64,000 nt of DNA from an uncultured Bacteroidales bacterium (GTDB taxonomy: Bacteria; Bacteroidota; Bacteroidia; Bacteroidales; Muribaculaceae): contig CACZAC010000005.1 in assembly GCA_902779125.1 (NCBI GenBank), forward strand, positions 62,001 to 126,000, given 5' to 3'. The notes below the pieces were generated by a model. It made no database searches. It saw only the letters and a program-made list of their open reading frames with translations, and was not told the DNA's origin. The translations under genes were made by a program, and so were the position numbers. Below, piece after piece: positions 27,434 to 37,056 of this stretch (the stretch's first letter is position 1; every line of letters starts with the position of its first letter).

Positions 27434-28063
27434 ATGATTGATCAGGAAATGACATATCCTTTTGGCGCGAGGGTGCTGGTGTGGCGTCTTGAAGAAGATG
27501 CGCCACAATTATTGTCATTGTGTCGTGAGTCGGGAATTCCAGTTGAGGATTTGGCGGGACTGCCAGTAAAACGTCAACGGGAAAAAGCGGCAGAATTGTT
27601 GTTGCTGTGCCATGCTCTGGGGCGGCCTGTTAAGTTGGGACATGACAAGCAGGGAGCACCAGCGGTCGAGTGTGAGAAGGTAAACATCAGTATCACCCAT
27701 ACGCCGCATCTGGTGGCATTGGCGGTCGATGATAAACAAGTCATCGGTGTGGATGCTGAGCAGAAAGAACGTCGGCAAGTGCTGCGTGTGCGCGATAAGT
27801 TCCTCAATACCAGTGAACAGCAATTCATCAATCCTAATGACCTAGAGGCACACGTAATTGCTTGGACAGCCAAGGAAGCCATTATCAAAGCGGAGCGTAA
27901 CAGTGCCATCGACTGGACCGAAGGCATCCGTTTGAACCCTTTCATTTTCCATCCAGTGGAAACGTCGCTGACAGCAAACTGTACTTCCGGCAGGAGCTAC
28001 CATTTGATTTCCAGGCTCCATGCTGACCATTTCATCACGCTGGCAACACTCGAAATCCAGTAA
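27434..28063 (+). CDS. 4'-phosphopantetheinyl transferase superfamily protein
   Basis: 209 residues. Carries the Sfp/AcpT signatures: NISITHTPHLVALAV, IGVDAE near 104-109 (the Asp and Glu that bind Mg) and WTAKEAIIKA from W144. It would transfer the phosphopantetheine arm of CoA to an acyl- or peptidyl-carrier protein. Starts 45 bp after the efflux operon and probably belongs to the same transcript; no carrier protein or synthase is encoded nearby. The N-terminal 70 residues are divergent. Confidence 0.88.
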   Translation: MIDQEMTYPFGARVLVWRLEEDAPQLLSLCRESGIPVEDLAGLPVKRQREKAAELLLLCHALGRPVKLGHDKQGAPAVECEKVNISITHTPHLVALAVDDKQVIGVDAEQKERRQVLRVRDKFLNTSEQQFINPNDLEAHVIAWTAKEAIIKAERNSAIDWTEGIRLNPFIFHPVETSLTANCTSGRSYHLISRLHADHFITLATLEIQ

Positions 28064-28182
28064 ACCCGACTTAAGGGCAATAAAGCCGTAAAATAATCGT
28101 TATAAGGATAATGAATGAGAGCATTTGGAGATGCCGTATGGTTTCTTTACAAATGTTCCGAGAACACTATAGTGATACAGCG

Positions 28183-31100
28183 ATGAGAGTAAAGATGAAA
28201 TATGTTATCCGTTGGACTTTATGCCTGTTGTTGATGGCAAATTGTGCAGTTACCGCAAATGCCCTGGACAAGAGTTACTATGCTGAAACGAGCAAACTCG
28301 CCAGTGGCAAGTGGGTGAAGATTGCAGTTAAGGAAAGTGGTATCTATCAAATTACTGCCGACGACATCCGCAAGTGGGGTTTGGGCAGTGATTTGTCCCA
28401 AATCCATGTCTTTGGTTACGGTGGCGCGCCCTTGAGCGAGACAATGCTTGGCGACAACTATGCTGACGACCTGCCTCAGATGCCTATAGTGCGCACGGGG
28501 GACCGCATCCTGTTTTATGCGCAGGGTCCTGTGACTTGGCATCATTTCAGCACTTTTGAGCAGGTTCAGGTTCATAATCCCTATTCCAACTCGGGTTTCT
28601 ATTTTGTGACCAATGATAGCCGTTTCAATGATGTTGAAATAAAAAAGGCAACGAACGAACCACATGGAACTGTCGTTACTACCTATATCGAACGATTGTA
28701 TCATGAACAGGACTTGGTCAATCCAGGTGAGACGGGCCGCAGGTATTTGGGTGAGAGCTTTACCTCTAGCAAGAAACAGTCTTTCAAGTTTGACCTTAAC
28801 GGACTGGTAGACGGTGGAACCGTGAGGGTGATGACAATGTTCGGCCACAAAACACTGGTGCCGGCCTCGTTGAAATTCAGTTATAACGGGACCGAACTGC
28901 CGGTTACCAATAACGAGACGCTTGATACCGTCAAGGATATCAATTCTCATGTCCACTACAAGACTAATCGATCAATCAAGGACTTTACACTTGACAACGG
29001 AGGCACCTCGCTCGAGTACACCATTGAACTCTCGAGTCGTGGCTCGGTGTATCTGGCACGCTTGGATTACATTACTGTTAACTATCCACGTACATTGGCA
29101 TTGAGAAACGGCAGCCTTGTCTTCGGTATGAAAACGGCTAATCCCAACAACAGTTATAGGGTGAGCGGTTGCAGCAGTTCTACCCGTGTGTGGGACGTGA
29201 CGTTGCCCTTTGCCCCGTTGCAGCTCAATACCCAGGCAGGCGACGGCACCGTCACCTTTAGCCCCGTTGCCGATGGACGTCGGGAATTTGTGGCGTTTGA
29301 CGAGTCAGGCACTTATTCCGATCCTGAGTTTATCGGCGAAGTCAACAACCAGGACATCCATGGTGAAACTACGCCCGACATGATTATTTTGTGTCCCAGC
29401 GCTTATATGGATCAGGCAAGGCGTGTTGCTGAATTGCACCAGAAACATGACCGCTTCAACGTGCTGGTACTTGACCACGAAAAAGTGTTCAATGAATTCT
29501 CTAGTGGTAATCAGGATGCCATGGCCTATCGTCGCCTGTGCAAGATGTTCTATGACCGCGGAGCCACCGAGGATGGCCACAAGTTGGGCTATCTGCTGCT
29601 GCTGGGTTGCGGTAGCTATGACAATCGACTGGTTGGCCAGAATTCCGAAGCTTTGAATTATCCGAGACTGCTCACATGGCAAAGCGATATCAGCAATGAG
29701 GACGACAATTCCATCACCACCGATGACTACTTCGGCATCCTTGACGATGAATCCGGCATTGATAACTTGGATGAAATGAACATCTCTGTAGGCCGTATGA
29801 TTGTTAAAAGTGTTGCCGAAGCCCGTACCGCGGTCAATAAACTCATCAAATATGTGGATAAGCCTTACTATGGTGCCTGGAAGAACCAGGTCCTGATGGT
29901 TGCCGATGACGAGAATAGCGGCATCCACATGGAACAGTCCAAGAAAATGATTGAAGTTGCCCGTGAAAATGGCGGTGAGGATATGGTATATAATTATGTC
30001 TTTACCGATGCTTTCAATGCCGTGAGCGAAGGCGGTGCCCGCACCTATCCTGAAGCCCGTGCCAAGATGTTCACTACGTTGCGCGAAGGCGTCTTGTGGT
30101 GGAACTACATCGGCCATGCCAGCACCCAAAACTGGACTGGCGAGGGACTGATGATGCGCTCTGACGTGGAAACGCAACTCTATTACCGCCACCTGCCGGT
30201 GCTCTATGCAGCAACGTGTGAATACTGTCGTTTTGACAACTCGGTGCTCTCAAGTGGTGAGCGCATTTTCCTGAATGCCAATGGCGGCGCTATAGCACTG
30301 CTGTGTCCGGCTCGTCTGGCTTATATTTCTGAAAACGGCGCGCTGAGCTCTTTGGTGGCTCGTTATGCCTTCTCGCTTGACAAAGACGGGAAACCGCGTC
30401 GCATCGGTGACATCCTGCGGTTATCCAAAAATGCCATAGCTGCCTCCGAGAACAATCACCGTAGGTTTATTGTCTTCGGTGACCCGGCTATGAGAATGGC
30501 GTGGGCTCCTTACAGGGTACAGGTCGAGACTATCAACGGAGAGCCTGTTGACAGCGAGGATATGCCCATCTTCAAAGCGCGTCAACAAGTGGAGTTCAGT
30601 GGCAAGATTGTGGATAATAAGGGGGAACTTGCAACCAATTTCAATGGTTCCATTGTCTCGACGCTTTTTGGCCCTGAACAGTCGGTAACGACCCACGGCT
30701 ATGGAAAAGAAGGAAAGCAAGTCTCCTATGAAGACCGCACCAACCGCTTGGCTATTAATATCGATACTGTAGTGGGCGGAAAATTCAAAGTGCGCATCAT
30801 CATCCCCAGCGAGGTGAACAACGAGTATGACAACTACCGTCCGTCGTTGATTAACATGTATGCCTATGACAGTCGTGACTCCATCGAGGCAAAGGGAGCC
30901 AACAGCGACTTCTTTATTTACGGATATGAGGATGAGCAGGTGACCGATACCATCGGCCCCAAGATTATCACCCTGGGTCTGAACGATGTGCATTTTAACG
31001 ACGGTGATAACGTCAATGAGTCTCCGCTGGTGCTCGCTACCGTGAGCGATGAGAGTGGTGTTAATTTCTCTACGGCAGGTATCGGCCACAGCATGACGCT

Positions 31101-31614
31101 CACCCTGGATGGCACTACCAGCTATAATGACCTGGTGAGCTACTATACTCCCATGTTTACTCAAGAGGGAACGCTGGGCAGCATCAATTACCAGTTGACT
31201 GACCTCACACCCGGTAAACACACGTTGCGTCTGCGAGTTTGGGACGTGTACAACAACGTGAGCGAGAAGACTATCTCATTCAACGTCATCAATGGTTTGG
31301 CGCCCGAGATTGCCGATGTATATTGTGCTTCCAATCCTGCCAGCGTCGAGACATCGTTCTATGTGAAACACAATCGTCCTGATGCTGTGGTGAGCGTGAC
31401 CATCGAGGTGTATGACCTGATGGGACGTAGGGTGTGGAGTACCACCCAGGCTGGGCGTAGCGACATGTACACCTCCACTCCGGTCACTTGGGATTTGACC
31501 GATGGCGGTGGACGCCGTGTGCCGCGTGGCATCTACGTTTATCGTGCTACCATCTCAACCGATGGCATCAAGGAAGCCACCAAGGCCAAAAAACTGGCCG
31601 TTACTGGCGAATGA
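28183..31614 (+). CDS. porU: PorU-like T9SS signal peptidase/sortase (C25 family), copy 1
   Basis: 1143 residues from the ATG at 28183, which directly precedes a signal peptide (MRVKMKYVIRWTLCLLLMANC...NA); in-frame ATGs up to 28111 would bury it. The N terminus reads YYAETSKLASGKWVKIAVKESGIYQIT, typical of PorU. The peptidase core is C25 (gingipain-like): His645 in WWNYIGHAST and Cys679 in LYAATCEYCRFD, with GGAIALLCPARLAY after. The end has a FlgD-like/T9SS-style beta domain (VYDLMGRRVW ... PRGIYVYRATI). PorU removes the C-terminal sorting domain of T9SS cargo and attaches it to anionic LPS in Porphyromonas. A second PorU lies at 33072-36524, and which of the two is the true sortase cannot be told. 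Confidence 0.85.
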   Translation: MRVKMKYVIRWTLCLLLMANCAVTANALDKSYYAETSKLASGKWVKIAVKESGIYQITADDIRKWGLGSDLSQIHVFGYGGAPLSETMLGDNYADDLPQMPIVRTGDRILFYAQGPVTWHHFSTFEQVQVHNPYSNSGFYFVTNDSRFNDVEIKKATNEPHGTVVTTYIERLYHEQDLVNPGETGRRYLGESFTSSKKQSFKFDLNGLVDGGTVRVMTMFGHKTLVPASLKFSYNGTELPVTNNETLDTVKDINSHVHYKTNRSIKDFTLDNGGTSLEYTIELSSRGSVYLARLDYITVNYPRTLALRNGSLVFGMKTANPNNSYRVSGCSSSTRVWDVTLPFAPLQLNTQAGDGTVTFSPVADGRREFVAFDESGTYSDPEFIGEVNNQDIHGETTPDMIILCPSAYMDQARRVAELHQKHDRFNVLVLDHEKVFNEFSSGNQDAMAYRRLCKMFYDRGATEDGHKLGYLLLLGCGSYDNRLVGQNSEALNYPRLLTWQSDISNEDDNSITTDDYFGILDDESGIDNLDEMNISVGRMIVKSVAEARTAVNKLIKYVDKPYYGAWKNQVLMVADDENSGIHMEQSKKMIEVARENGGEDMVYNYVFTDAFNAVSEGGARTYPEARAKMFTTLREGVLWWNYIGHASTQNWTGEGLMMRSDVETQLYYRHLPVLYAATCEYCRFDNSVLSSGERIFLNANGGAIALLCPARLAYISENGALSSLVARYAFSLDKDGKPRRIGDILRLSKNAIAASENNHRRFIVFGDPAMRMAWAPYRVQVETINGEPVDSEDMPIFKARQQVEFSGKIVDNKGELATNFNGSIVSTLFGPEQSVTTHGYGKEGKQVSYEDRTNRLAINIDTVVGGKFKVRIIIPSEVNNEYDNYRPSLINMYAYDSRDSIEAKGANSDFFIYGYEDEQVTDTIGPKIITLGLNDVHFNDGDNVNESPLVLATVSDESGVNFSTAGIGHSMTLTLDGTTSYNDLVSYYTPMFTQEGTLGSINYQLTDLTPGKHTLRLRVWDVYNNVSEKTISFNVINGLAPEIADVYCASNPASVETSFYVKHNRPDAVVSVTIEVYDLMGRRVWSTTQAGRSDMYTSTPVTWDLTDGGGRRVPRGIYVYRATISTDGIKEATKAKKLAVTGE

Positions 31615-31700
31615 CGATACCAGAGCGTCAATATCCACGTGTAAGACATAAGATATGTTAAAAAAGTGCTCATTTTTCAATAAAATGGAGCGCGGATTGC

Positions 31701-31729
31701 TTGGCGTTCAAAAATTTGAGGTAAATTTG
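31701..31729 (+). promoter_or_regulatory. Promoter of rex
   Basis: TTG 31701-31703, 18-bp spacer, TAAATTTG 31722-31729, with the ATG at 31753. No obvious Rex operator palindrome (TTGTGAA-type) is visible in it. Confidence 0.5.
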
Positions 31730-31752
31730 TCGGTTAATTGCATCATTATTCG

Positions 31753-32424
31753 ATGAATAAAACCAATCATACTGAGGAACGGACAATCCTTCCGGAGCCG
31801 ACTATCAGGCGTTTACCGTGGTATCTGTCCTATGTGCGTATGCTCGATAACATGAACATCGAGTATGTGTCATCGACACAGATTTCCAATGAGTTGAATG
31901 TGCAGTCGTCTCAGATTGCTAAGGATTTGTCTTACCTGAACATTCGCGGTAAAACGCGCATTGGCTATGAGGTGCACAGCCTGGTAATGGAACTTGAGGA
32001 CTTCCTCGGGTTCAACAGGCAGCATGATGCAGTAGTCATCGGCACCGGTAGCCTGGGAACCGCCCTCATGCAGGATCACGGTCTGGTAAACTATGGTCTG
32101 AACATCGTGGCGGGTTTTGATGTGCGCGGCGAGGTGATTGGACAAACTGTTGGCGGTCTCCCGGTTTATGACATCAGTCATCTGGAGGCTTGGCAGCGCG
32201 AGCATGGCGTCTCAATTGCCATTCTCACCGTCCCGGTTGAACGGGCTCAGGATGTCGCTGACCTTGCCATCGCCAGCGGCATGACGGCATTGTGGAACTT
32301 TACGCCTTACCGCATCAAAGCTCCCGAGGACGTGGTGATTGCCAACACGTCCATCTATGCCCATTTGGCCATCATCTATAACAGGATGCATAACACGATC
32401 ATTGACACCAACAAACAGCAATAG
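31753..32424 (+). CDS. rex: Redox-sensing transcriptional repressor Rex
   Basis: 223 residues from the ATG at 31753 (a TTG upstream at 31738 is in frame but weaker). N-terminal winged helix (TIRRLPWYLSYVRML ... SSTQISNELNVQSSQIAKDLSYL), then an NAD(H)-binding Rossmann fold (VVIGTGSLGTALM) and the C-terminal swapped helix motif NTSIYAHLAIIYNRM. Rex senses the NADH/NAD ratio and represses fermentative or respiratory genes. It sits between two porU paralogues and 18 bp before a FAH-family gene, with which it is probably co-transcribed. Confidence 0.95.
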   Translation: MNKTNHTEERTILPEPTIRRLPWYLSYVRMLDNMNIEYVSSTQISNELNVQSSQIAKDLSYLNIRGKTRIGYEVHSLVMELEDFLGFNRQHDAVVIGTGSLGTALMQDHGLVNYGLNIVAGFDVRGEVIGQTVGGLPVYDISHLEAWQREHGVSIAILTVPVERAQDVADLAIASGMTALWNFTPYRIKAPEDVVIANTSIYAHLAIIYNRMHNTIIDTNKQQ

Positions 32425-32442
32425 AGCGATACGGTTGCGGAA

Positions 32443-33018
32443 ATGAAGGTTATTGGCTTTACAGGAAATTATGGCAAGCATGAGGAAATGCCTCACAGCT
32501 ATCTCATGGCCGATTCTTCAATCCTGTACACCGGCAGACCGTTTTTTGTGCCTGACTATGCACAGCGCTTCTTGGCAACGCCCACAATCGTGGTGCGCAC
32601 TGGCAGGCTGGGCAAGTGCATCGCTCCAAAGTTTGCCCACCGTTACTGGGATGCGTTCACCGCAGGATTCAGTGTTCAGGCCCTGCAGGGCGATGACGAG
32701 CGTCTTGTGGCATTGGACAGGGCCTTTGACGGAGCCGCCATCGTTGGTGACTGGGTGGAGACCTCGGCTATTGAAGACCCGCTCCACGCTGTCGTCGAGG
32801 TGACGGTCAATGAGGAAACGGTGGCACGCTGTTGCCTCGCTGAAATGTGTACGCCTCTTGCCGAGCTTTTGTCGGCAGTGAGTACCCGTTGCAGCATCAA
32901 GATGGGCGACCTGCTGTTTACCGGCGATGCCGGCGAGGGCCACACGTTGGTTCCTGGCGACCGCTTGAGGGCAACCATCGACGGGCGGCAAGTGCTGGAC
33001 GTGAACGTGAAGTTGTGA
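32443..33018 (+). CDS. Short fumarylacetoacetate hydrolase (FAH)-like protein
   Basis: 191 residues, cytoplasmic. Weak FAH-fold pattern: a shortened N-terminal region, VRTGRLGKCIAPKFAHRYWDAF, and a C-terminal LLFTGDAGEGHTLVPGDRLRATIDG that matches the family's TGTP.GvG-type turn and ending. The family metal-binding Glu-x-Glu...Asp set is not clearly present, so it may be catalytically altered. Lies 18 bp after rex and 53 bp before porU copy 2. Family assignment is by overall pattern only. Confidence 0.65.
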   Translation: MKVIGFTGNYGKHEEMPHSYLMADSSILYTGRPFFVPDYAQRFLATPTIVVRTGRLGKCIAPKFAHRYWDAFTAGFSVQALQGDDERLVALDRAFDGAAIVGDWVETSAIEDPLHAVVEVTVNEETVARCCLAEMCTPLAELLSAVSTRCSIKMGDLLFTGDAGEGHTLVPGDRLRATIDGRQVLDVNVKL

Positions 33019-33071
33019 GAATAACCGATACTGACGAAACGACGAAATAAATAAAACTAAAACGATTAAAT

Positions 33072-36000
33072 ATGAGTAAATTAACGACATTCAAACTCGC
33101 TTGTGCGGTGATACTGGCAGTGTTCTGCTCCAGTAATGCCAGCGCATTCAACCCGTCTTATTTTGCTACCAATTCAAGGCTTGCCACGGGCAAGTGGGTA
33201 AAGGTGATGATACCCGAGAGTGGTATGTATGAAATCACCTATGAAGAGCTTCGTGAAATGGGTTTCAACAATCCCGCTCAGGTTAAGATTTATGGTCATG
33301 GTGGAAACCGTATCAGTGAGGTGCTGAGCAGTTCTTTTGATGATGACCTCACCCCTGTGCCTATCCTGCGTATCCCCAACAACAAGATTTGCTTCTATGG
33401 CAACGGTCCCATCAGCGTAAAGTTGGCCGATTACAACACGACTCCCCACTACACACGTCAGTTTAACCCCTATTCTCTGGAAGGGTGCTATTTCCTGACC
33501 GAAAACACTGAAGCCGATACAACACCTGCCAAGAAATCATCAATCGTGGTTAACGATTATGTGGACTCCGATATCAGTATGGGTTATTTCTTGCATGAGA
33601 GGGATTTGCTCTCGATGGCAGGCTCAGGTAAAGAAATGCTGGGTGAAGATTTCACCAACAGCAAGATTTTGGTGGACTATTATCTGCCTGAGATTGCCGA
33701 CAGCACTGTCGTAGTACAGTCGGTAATTGCCGCCAATGTGAGCAATTCAGTCAGCTATGCTAATGGCGTGCTGCACAGTGCCGGTGGCACAGACACTACG
33801 GTTTATTCCGTGTCGTCATCGCGCATCTATGTTCCGTCCGAGAGTGTGATTTACAACTATGCTTCACCATTTGGAGAGGTCAAGTTGTCACATCCTGCCG
33901 AGCATGGCAAGTTTGAGCCTATCTTGAAGTTTGCATCGGCCGAAGCCTCTGTTCAGATTGCTCGTCTGGACTACTTTGTGCTGACTTACAAGCATAAGAA
34001 CGTCCTCAAGGAAGAAACCGACAATCAGGTGATGATGGGTTATGCGATGACTTCAGGCAACGAACGTTTCAAGTTACCCAACGCTTCAGGAACTACAGTT
34101 GTATGGGGTATCAACACCACCACTCTTCCTCTTGAGATTGTCACTACTCCCTATAATGACGAGAGCGGTTCGGGTCTCGCATTCTTCTCTTCGGCAAGCA
34201 GTTTGTCGAACTATATCGCTTTTGACCCGAGGCGCACTCTCAAGAAGATTTCCCGCTATGAGGATGTGGCCAATCAGAACCTGCATGCTCTGCCTGTTCC
34301 CGATATGTTAATCATTACCGACAAGGTATATCACGAACAGGCCCAGCGCATTGCTGATATGCATACAGCCGTCGATGGCATGCTTGTTCACGTCGTTGAC
34401 CAGGATCAGATTTTCAACGAGTTCTCCAGCGGTACCAAGGATGTGATGGCCTATCGTCTGATGTGCAAGATGTTCTATGACCGTGACAACACCAAGTTCA
34501 AGAACCTGCTGCTGTTCGGTACCGGTACCTTTGACAACCGTGGCGCAATGGGTGAGCATCCTAACCACCTGCTGACCTACCAGAGCGACAACAGTAACTA
34601 TAAGGACTTCTCCTACACCAGTGATGACTTCTTCGGTATGCTTGATGACAATTCGGGTTCCAACCTCTCTGCCGATAAGTTGAGGATTGGTGTCGGCCGC
34701 ATTACATGTGGTGATGTTGAGGAGGCCGAAAGCGACGTCAATAAGCTGATGGAATACTACCTTAACCCCGACTACGGTGTTTGGCGCAATAACACGCTCG
34801 TCTTCAGTGACCAGCCGCGTGGTACTGATGCCACACTCTACACCTTCCAGGGCGAGGGTTATAAGGAAATGATTGACAACGAGCTGGAAACGGGTATGAA
34901 TGTAACCACTGTTCACAATATCATGTACCCGCGTTCAACGGTCGAGTTCGCAACCGATGTTGACCGCAAGAAGGCTACCGAGGCTAATCACCTGTTGAGT
35001 GATATGCTCAAGCAGGGTATGTACTTTGTTACCTATGTGGGTCATGCCGGTAAGGTGGGATTCACCAAGATGAACAGCATGTGGACGACCGGTGACGTGT
35101 CGCGCACCTCTTATTCTCGCTGGCCCATCATGTCAACCGCTTGCTGCGACGTTGCCCACTTTGACGGTGACACCCGTGGCATTGCCGAGCTGATGTTCCA
35201 CAAGCCTGACGGTGGCGCTATTGCTTTGCTCACCTCCTCGCGCATGGTTTATGCTTCAGGTAATGACATGCTCAACAGATACTTCATTGAGGCCATGTTC
35301 AGCTATGCCGCTACCGGTAAAATGCCGACTTTGGGCGAGGCTTACATGAAGTCTAAATTAGGATTTGTCTCAGCCAATACCAATAAGCTGTCATTCTTCC
35401 TGCTGGGTGACCCTGGAATGAAGATCAACTATCCTATCACCCGCATCAAGGTGATTGACCTGAACGGATATGATATGACTGATACCAACGAGGTGGCAAC
35501 CATTAGGCCGCTCCAGAGCTATGACATCGTTGCTCACGTTGTTGATGCCGATGGCAATCTGGATACCAGCTTCAATGGCGATGCTACAATGACGCTCTAT
35601 GATAAGGAAGTGAGATTCACCACCTTGACCCAATCGGGTGTCGATCGCAAGATTTACTTCAACCGTGATAAACTGGGTGAGGTTTCGGGTCGCGTTGTCA
35701 ACGGTGTATTCACTGGCTCATTGATTGTTCCCAAGAAGGTAAGCGCTGTCAACGAGAATGTGCTGATTCGTCTGTATGCCCACAAGGACAACTCCGACTA
35801 TATGGTCAATGGCTTCACCAAGAATGTCAAGATGTTGCCTTATAATGATAATGTGGCTATCAAGGATACCGAGGCTCCCGTTATCACCAGTATGTATATC
35901 AATGATGAGGACGCTTTTGTCGAGGGTGCTACTGTCGCTTCCAACTCGATGCTCTACATTACAGCAACCGATGACCAGGGTATCAGTATGCAGGACAATT

Positions 36001-36524
36001 CGCTCGAGAATGGTATGTCGCTTGTCCTCGACGGCGGTAAGTCATCTTACGGTGACATTGATGGCTATGTAACCATTAGTGAAATGGGCAAAATCATCAA
36101 TATCAAATTCCCGTTGAGTAACGTGGCTGAAGGTCTGCACACACTCACCTATACCGTCTGTGATATGCTCGGCAACAGCGCCTCGCGCACCATCTCCTTC
36201 ATGGTGGGTCAGAGTGGTATGGTGACCATTAATGCCGACAAGTTGCCTGCTTACACCAACCAGGAGGTGAACTTTGACGTGGAGACCGAACTGCCCCGTA
36301 TGCCCGAGGTGGTAGTCAGTGTTACCGATGCTACCGGTAAACTCGTTTGGAAGTCTGCAACCAGCAGCTTCCCCATGAGTTGGGACTTGAGGGATATGCA
36401 AGGCAATAAGGTTCCCGCCGGTCTGTACCGCTACTTCGGTACCTACAGCGACGGCACCAACTATGGTGGCACACCCATCAACAGACTTATTGTGGTTGAC
36501 CCGGTGAAGACCGCTGCCAAGTAA
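33072..36524 (+). CDS. porU: PorU-like T9SS signal peptidase/sortase (C25 family), copy 2
   Basis: 1150 residues with signal peptide (MSKLTTFKLACAVILAVFC...SA) and the same opening as copy 1 (SYFATNSRLATGKWVKVMIPESGMYEIT). C25 core: His658 in YVGHAGKVGF and Cys691 in MSTACCDVAHFD, where copy 1 has ATCEYCRFD. Followed by GGAIALLTSSRMVYASGND and a C-terminal FlgD-like beta domain (VSVTDATGKLVW ... VPAGLYRYFG). Two divergent porU genes 1.5 kb apart suggest specialised substrates or one true sortase and one surface protease. Ends at a strong hairpin. Confidence 0.85.
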   Translation: MSKLTTFKLACAVILAVFCSSNASAFNPSYFATNSRLATGKWVKVMIPESGMYEITYEELREMGFNNPAQVKIYGHGGNRISEVLSSSFDDDLTPVPILRIPNNKICFYGNGPISVKLADYNTTPHYTRQFNPYSLEGCYFLTENTEADTTPAKKSSIVVNDYVDSDISMGYFLHERDLLSMAGSGKEMLGEDFTNSKILVDYYLPEIADSTVVVQSVIAANVSNSVSYANGVLHSAGGTDTTVYSVSSSRIYVPSESVIYNYASPFGEVKLSHPAEHGKFEPILKFASAEASVQIARLDYFVLTYKHKNVLKEETDNQVMMGYAMTSGNERFKLPNASGTTVVWGINTTTLPLEIVTTPYNDESGSGLAFFSSASSLSNYIAFDPRRTLKKISRYEDVANQNLHALPVPDMLIITDKVYHEQAQRIADMHTAVDGMLVHVVDQDQIFNEFSSGTKDVMAYRLMCKMFYDRDNTKFKNLLLFGTGTFDNRGAMGEHPNHLLTYQSDNSNYKDFSYTSDDFFGMLDDNSGSNLSADKLRIGVGRITCGDVEEAESDVNKLMEYYLNPDYGVWRNNTLVFSDQPRGTDATLYTFQGEGYKEMIDNELETGMNVTTVHNIMYPRSTVEFATDVDRKKATEANHLLSDMLKQGMYFVTYVGHAGKVGFTKMNSMWTTGDVSRTSYSRWPIMSTACCDVAHFDGDTRGIAELMFHKPDGGAIALLTSSRMVYASGNDMLNRYFIEAMFSYAATGKMPTLGEAYMKSKLGFVSANTNKLSFFLLGDPGMKINYPITRIKVIDLNGYDMTDTNEVATIRPLQSYDIVAHVVDADGNLDTSFNGDATMTLYDKEVRFTTLTQSGVDRKIYFNRDKLGEVSGRVVNGVFTGSLIVPKKVSAVNENVLIRLYAHKDNSDYMVNGFTKNVKMLPYNDNVAIKDTEAPVITSMYINDEDAFVEGATVASNSMLYITATDDQGISMQDNSLENGMSLVLDGGKSSYGDIDGYVTISEMGKIINIKFPLSNVAEGLHTLTYTVCDMLGNSASRTISFMVGQSGMVTINADKLPAYTNQEVNFDVETELPRMPEVVVSVTDATGKLVWKSATSSFPMSWDLRDMQGNKVPAGLYRYFGTYSDGTNYGGTPINRLIVVDPVKTAAK

Positions 36525-36555
36525 AGACAGGGCTTAGTCCTAATCAGTAACGCAT

Positions 36556-36589
36556 CACGCGGGAGGGCATTCGTTGCTTCTCCCGCGTG
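36556..36589 (+). terminator. Terminator-like hairpin after porU copy 2
   Basis: Perfect 10-bp GC-rich stem (CACGCGGGAG 36556-36565 with CTCCCGCGTG 36580-36589), 31 bp after the stop codon. Confidence 0.7.
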
Positions 36590-36616
36590 TCGCGTTTATA
36601 GGGGGGTAAAAAAGTA

Positions 36617-36647
36617 TTGCGGCCGCACCGTGGTGGTGTAGCCGCAA
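36617..36647 (-). terminator. Rho-independent terminator of the ferredoxin gene
   Basis: Stem TTGCGGC (36617-36623) with GCCGCAA (36641-36647) and an inner CACC/GGTG stem. On the minus strand it is followed within 4 nt by TTTTTT. Confidence 0.75.
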
Positions 36648-36671
36648 CAATTGTTTTGTTTTTTGTCTTGA

Positions 36672-36842
36672 TTATTCGCCGGGAGCAATTGCACCGGTGG
36701 GGCAAGCGTCGGCGCATGTGCCGCAGTCCAAGCAGGTGTCGGGATCAATCGAATAGATGTCGCCTTCCTTGATGGCGTCGGCGGGACATACTGACTGGCA
36801 TGTTCCACATGCTACACAGCTATCAGAAATTACGTAAGCCAT
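36672..36842 (-). CDS. 2[4Fe-4S] bacterial-type ferredoxin
   Basis: 56 codons read by eye on the minus strand, ATG at 36842. The product starts MAYVISDSCVACGTCQSVCP and contains two classic CxxCxxCxxxCP cluster-binding motifs (CVACGTCQSVCP, CLDCGTCADACP), ending GAIAPGE. It carries low-potential electrons, for example for pyruvate:ferredoxin oxidoreductase or Rnf. Full length for the clostridial-type family. Monocistronic, with its own minus-7 element (TACATTTG, 36904-36897) and terminator. Confidence 0.97.
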   Translation of the reverse strand: MAYVISDSCVACGTCQSVCPADAIKEGDIYSIDPDTCLDCGTCADACPTGAIAPGE

Positions 36843-36896
36843 AGTGATGTAAATTTAAAAGTGAAATAGTTAATAATGTAAAAGTAAACAGTGTTG

Positions 36897-36904
36897 CAAA
36901 TGTA
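36897..36904 (-). promoter_or_regulatory. Minus-7 element of the ferredoxin gene
   Basis: TACATTTG on the minus strand, about 55 bp upstream of the ATG. No well-spaced TTTG partner. Confidence 0.5.
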
Positions 36905-36999
36905 CTGCTTTTATTTGAATCGGTATGCACTTTTAGCCAAAATTTCTCTTGACTAGTGCGTTTTTTTTAATCGTCTGCCTTTTTCTCACGTTTTTTTTG

Positions 37000-37007
37000 T
37001 ACCTTTG
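37000..37007 (+). promoter_or_regulatory. Minus-7 element before the SUI1-like gene
   Basis: TACCTTTG 50 bp upstream of the ATG at 37057, preceded by a T-rich tract. Confidence 0.55.
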
Positions 37008-37056
37008 ATGAACGGGAAACAAAAAAGTTTAAATTCGATGTGATTTTTTATTTGTC

